Shown here one piece after another: positions 63,401 to 64,000 of a stretch of DNA of 64,000 bases; the stretch's first letter is position 1, and each line of letters opens with the position of its first letter. The notes beneath the pieces were generated by a model. It saw nothing but the letters and a program-made list of their open reading frames with translations, had not been told where the DNA came from and did not search any database. Both the position numbers and the translations under genes were made by a program. This stretch comes from Bombus terrestris (taxonomy: Eukaryota > Arthropoda > Insecta > Hymenoptera > Apidae): NCBI RefSeq assembly GCF_910591885.1, contig NC_063275.1, positions 22,680,501 through 22,744,500 on the forward strand, read 5' to 3'.

Positions 63401-63434
63401 TCTGCTTGGACGTAAACGAATTCCGTCGCGATGC
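40130..63434 (-). CDS. Strn-Mlck: Stretchin-Mlck: giant Ig/FN3 myosin light chain kinase, 5' end outside window
   Basis: Muscle protein whose kinase phosphorylates myosin regulatory light chain. Exons, minus strand: 63434-63183, 63092-62960, 55492-55324, 55249-55204, 55050-54915, 54249-54093, 53830-53702, 53214-52867, 52631-52460, 51974-51821, 51689-51563, 51085-50885, 50458-50298, 50185-49247, 48080-47918, 45287-44946, 44397-44103, 44012-43871, 43595-43396, 43323-43171, 42526-42403, 41642-40481, 40362-40130. Phases agree across all junctions, giving about 1,980 residues. Order: seven Ig domains (the fourth preceded by an STPRSTPRSTP linker), a Ser/Lys/Glu-rich stretch, an eighth Ig, FN3, kinase, calmodulin-binding segment, acidic tail ending QKAFAFWNK. 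Ig marks such as DAGEYTC and DEGEYTC recur. Kinase and RRKWQ segment match MLCK rather than twitchin or obscurin. The gene continues past 64000. Confidence 0.88.
42403..44380 (-). other. Strn-Mlck: Kinase domain and first half of calmodulin-binding segment
   Basis: Five exons encode an apparently active kinase: glycine loop ELGKGRYGTV, ATP-binding Lys in FAAKF, catalytic loop HLDLKPEN, Mg-binding IDFGLAQ, activation-segment end LFGTPEFIPPE, and MLCK-typical LTGLSPFMGDND. The last of these exons ends LKKFIVRRKWQ; the next (from 41642) begins KTGNAIRALGRM. Together these match the vertebrate smooth-muscle MLCK calmodulin-binding/autoinhibitory segment, split by an intron at W-Q|K-T. Confidence 0.92.
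44834..44946 (-). promoter_or_regulatory. Strn-Mlck: Alternative 3' end: intronic stop and AATAAA before the kinase
   Basis: The FN3 exon can splice at 44946 (GACG|GTAAAT) into the kinase. If it does not, the frame runs 20 more codons to a TAG at 44886-44884, and a minus-strand AATAAA follows at 44839-44834, about 45 bp later. This is the arrangement expected for a kinase-less isoform made by intronic polyadenylation. Confidence 0.5.
45592..45620. repeat. Short (CTATA)n run
   Basis: About five copies of a CTATA/ACTAT pentamer with one substitution, inside the intron between 47918 and 45287. No other feature there. Confidence 0.7.
46270..46560 (-). promoter_or_regulatory. CpG-rich island in the intron before the FN3 exon, possible internal promoter
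   Basis: GC- and CpG-richer than the rest of the 2.6-kb intron, with a CACGTG-like E-box (GTCACGTGAG near 46454) and a minus-strand open frame at 46460-46092 that does not resemble a known protein. An internal promoter for a short kinase isoform is an inference only. Confidence 0.25.
51384..51429. repeat. Poly-A run of 46 bases
   Basis: Uninterrupted A46 in the Stretchin-Mlck intron between exons 51689-51563 and 51085-50885. The exact length is likely uncertain in any assembly. It could be the tail of a retroposed sequence, but no body was recognised beside it. Confidence 0.95.
58250..58510 (-). promoter_or_regulatory. CpG-rich island with paired CAGCTG E-boxes, candidate internal promoter
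   Basis: About 58330-58450 is strikingly CpG-rich (GTCGCGACGCGTCGCGTCC). At 58291-58304 is GCAGCTGCAGCTGC, two overlapping CAGCTG E-boxes, the type bound by myogenic bHLH factors, next to an initiator-like TTTCAGTGC on the minus strand. Its place inside a muscle gene fits an alternative start, but this is inference. Confidence 0.3.
61599..61974 (-). other. Open, GC-richer segment of unknown nature inside the large intron
   Basis: Two overlapping minus-strand frames (61974-61720 and 61853-61599) in sequence with about 50 percent GC amid AT-rich intron. A possible acceptor (CTTCAG|GAG near 61836) and donor (AAAAG|GTAATAG near 61871) exist. The translations (for example ESCYCGQCSLITERMKLL) are not recognised. 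It could be an alternative exon, a nested gene fragment or chance. Confidence 0.25.
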
Positions 63435-64000
63435 CTAAACAGATGATTCAGTTTTAAGATTCACTCTTCGGCATCGATACATGTCGATGACATATTTCAT
63501 ATTTCGATTAATTATTTTATTTATTTAAAATCTCATCCATTTCCGAGAATATCATTTACGCTTCAGACGAGATATTTCCTGCGCTCTTTCATTAATCTAA
63601 CAAGATATCTTGTCCGCAGATTCAGATAAAAAGGTATTCGAATTGAGATCTATCGTCGTCTCGAATGTACAAGGGTTAAAATAACTGCGTTTTATTTCTC
63701 TTTTGTAGAAAACGATATTGAATCTTAGATATTGTGAAACGATTATAATTTTAGACGGTGTTGCCAATGATCCTCGATGTTAAAGCAGCATTAAAATTAG
63801 AGAGAAAAAAGAAAAAAAAACAGGCGAGTATCTCTTTTATCTAGAGTTACATAAATCAAATTACGTGGTCAGATATCTCGTCCTTGATCAACTGCTTCTC
63901 AAGCTTATTATTTTGCTATTATTATGGAAATAACTCTTCTATCATTTTTACAGTATTATTAAACCGTGAAAATTTTGTCGATATCGTGGTTGCTAAGTGG
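63435..64000. other. Strn-Mlck: Intron of Stretchin-Mlck running to the window edge
   Basis: Upstream (minus-strand) of exon 63434-63183, whose first base completes a codon begun in an exon beyond the window. No further exon was found up to 64000. Confidence 0.6.

Overview
The window looks like a piece of an insect nuclear genome, most likely a hymenopteran and probably a bee. The evidence is AT-rich spacers, short introns with GT..AG borders, and protein-coding genes of clear insect type: integrin-linked kinase, type-B carboxylesterases, a GH18 chitinase and Stretchin-Mlck. The species call is inference; the gene families are read from sequence.

Layout. (1) 114-573, plus strand: the last two exons of integrin-linked kinase. 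(2) 3059-5494, plus: an eight-exon intracellular carboxylesterase. (3) About 5.5-30.3 kb: an accessory, repeat-built region. It holds a degenerate 22-bp AT-rich array, two near-identical copies of a 3-4 kb unclassified block, two broken Ty3/gypsy copies on the minus strand with LTR, primer-binding-site and integrase fragments, and two long 10-bp minisatellites with hairpin seeds and a third locus with almost no expansion. Much of it is a large direct segmental duplication, with an offset of exactly 13,143 bp over the gypsy part. (4) 32278-33836, minus: a catalytically intact chitinase followed by a frame-shifted, cysteine-depleted chitin-binding domain. (5) 36480-39276, plus: a second carboxylesterase with the same exon structure as the first. 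The repeat region and the chitinase therefore sit between two tandem duplicates. (6) 40130-63434, minus, running off the right edge: Stretchin-Mlck. Twenty-three coding exons give about 1,980 residues, with eight Ig domains, one FN3 domain, a myosin light chain kinase domain with a split calmodulin-binding segment, and a long acidic tail.

ILK and Stretchin-Mlck are both cytoskeletal or muscle-attachment proteins, but nothing here shows co-regulation. The two esterases share all exon borders, an apparent GC-AG intron and a nearly identical intron 2, which suggests recent gene conversion. The most unusual material is the hairpin-seeded 10-bp minisatellite family, the cluster of nested palindromes beside it, and the 32-bp TTAGNGTTGCG repeat and hairpin cluster in the duplicated block. 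In Stretchin-Mlck, an alternative 3' end just before the kinase could give a kinase-less isoform.

All exon borders were read by eye from splice sites, reading-frame continuity and family similarity; no alignment or database search was run.
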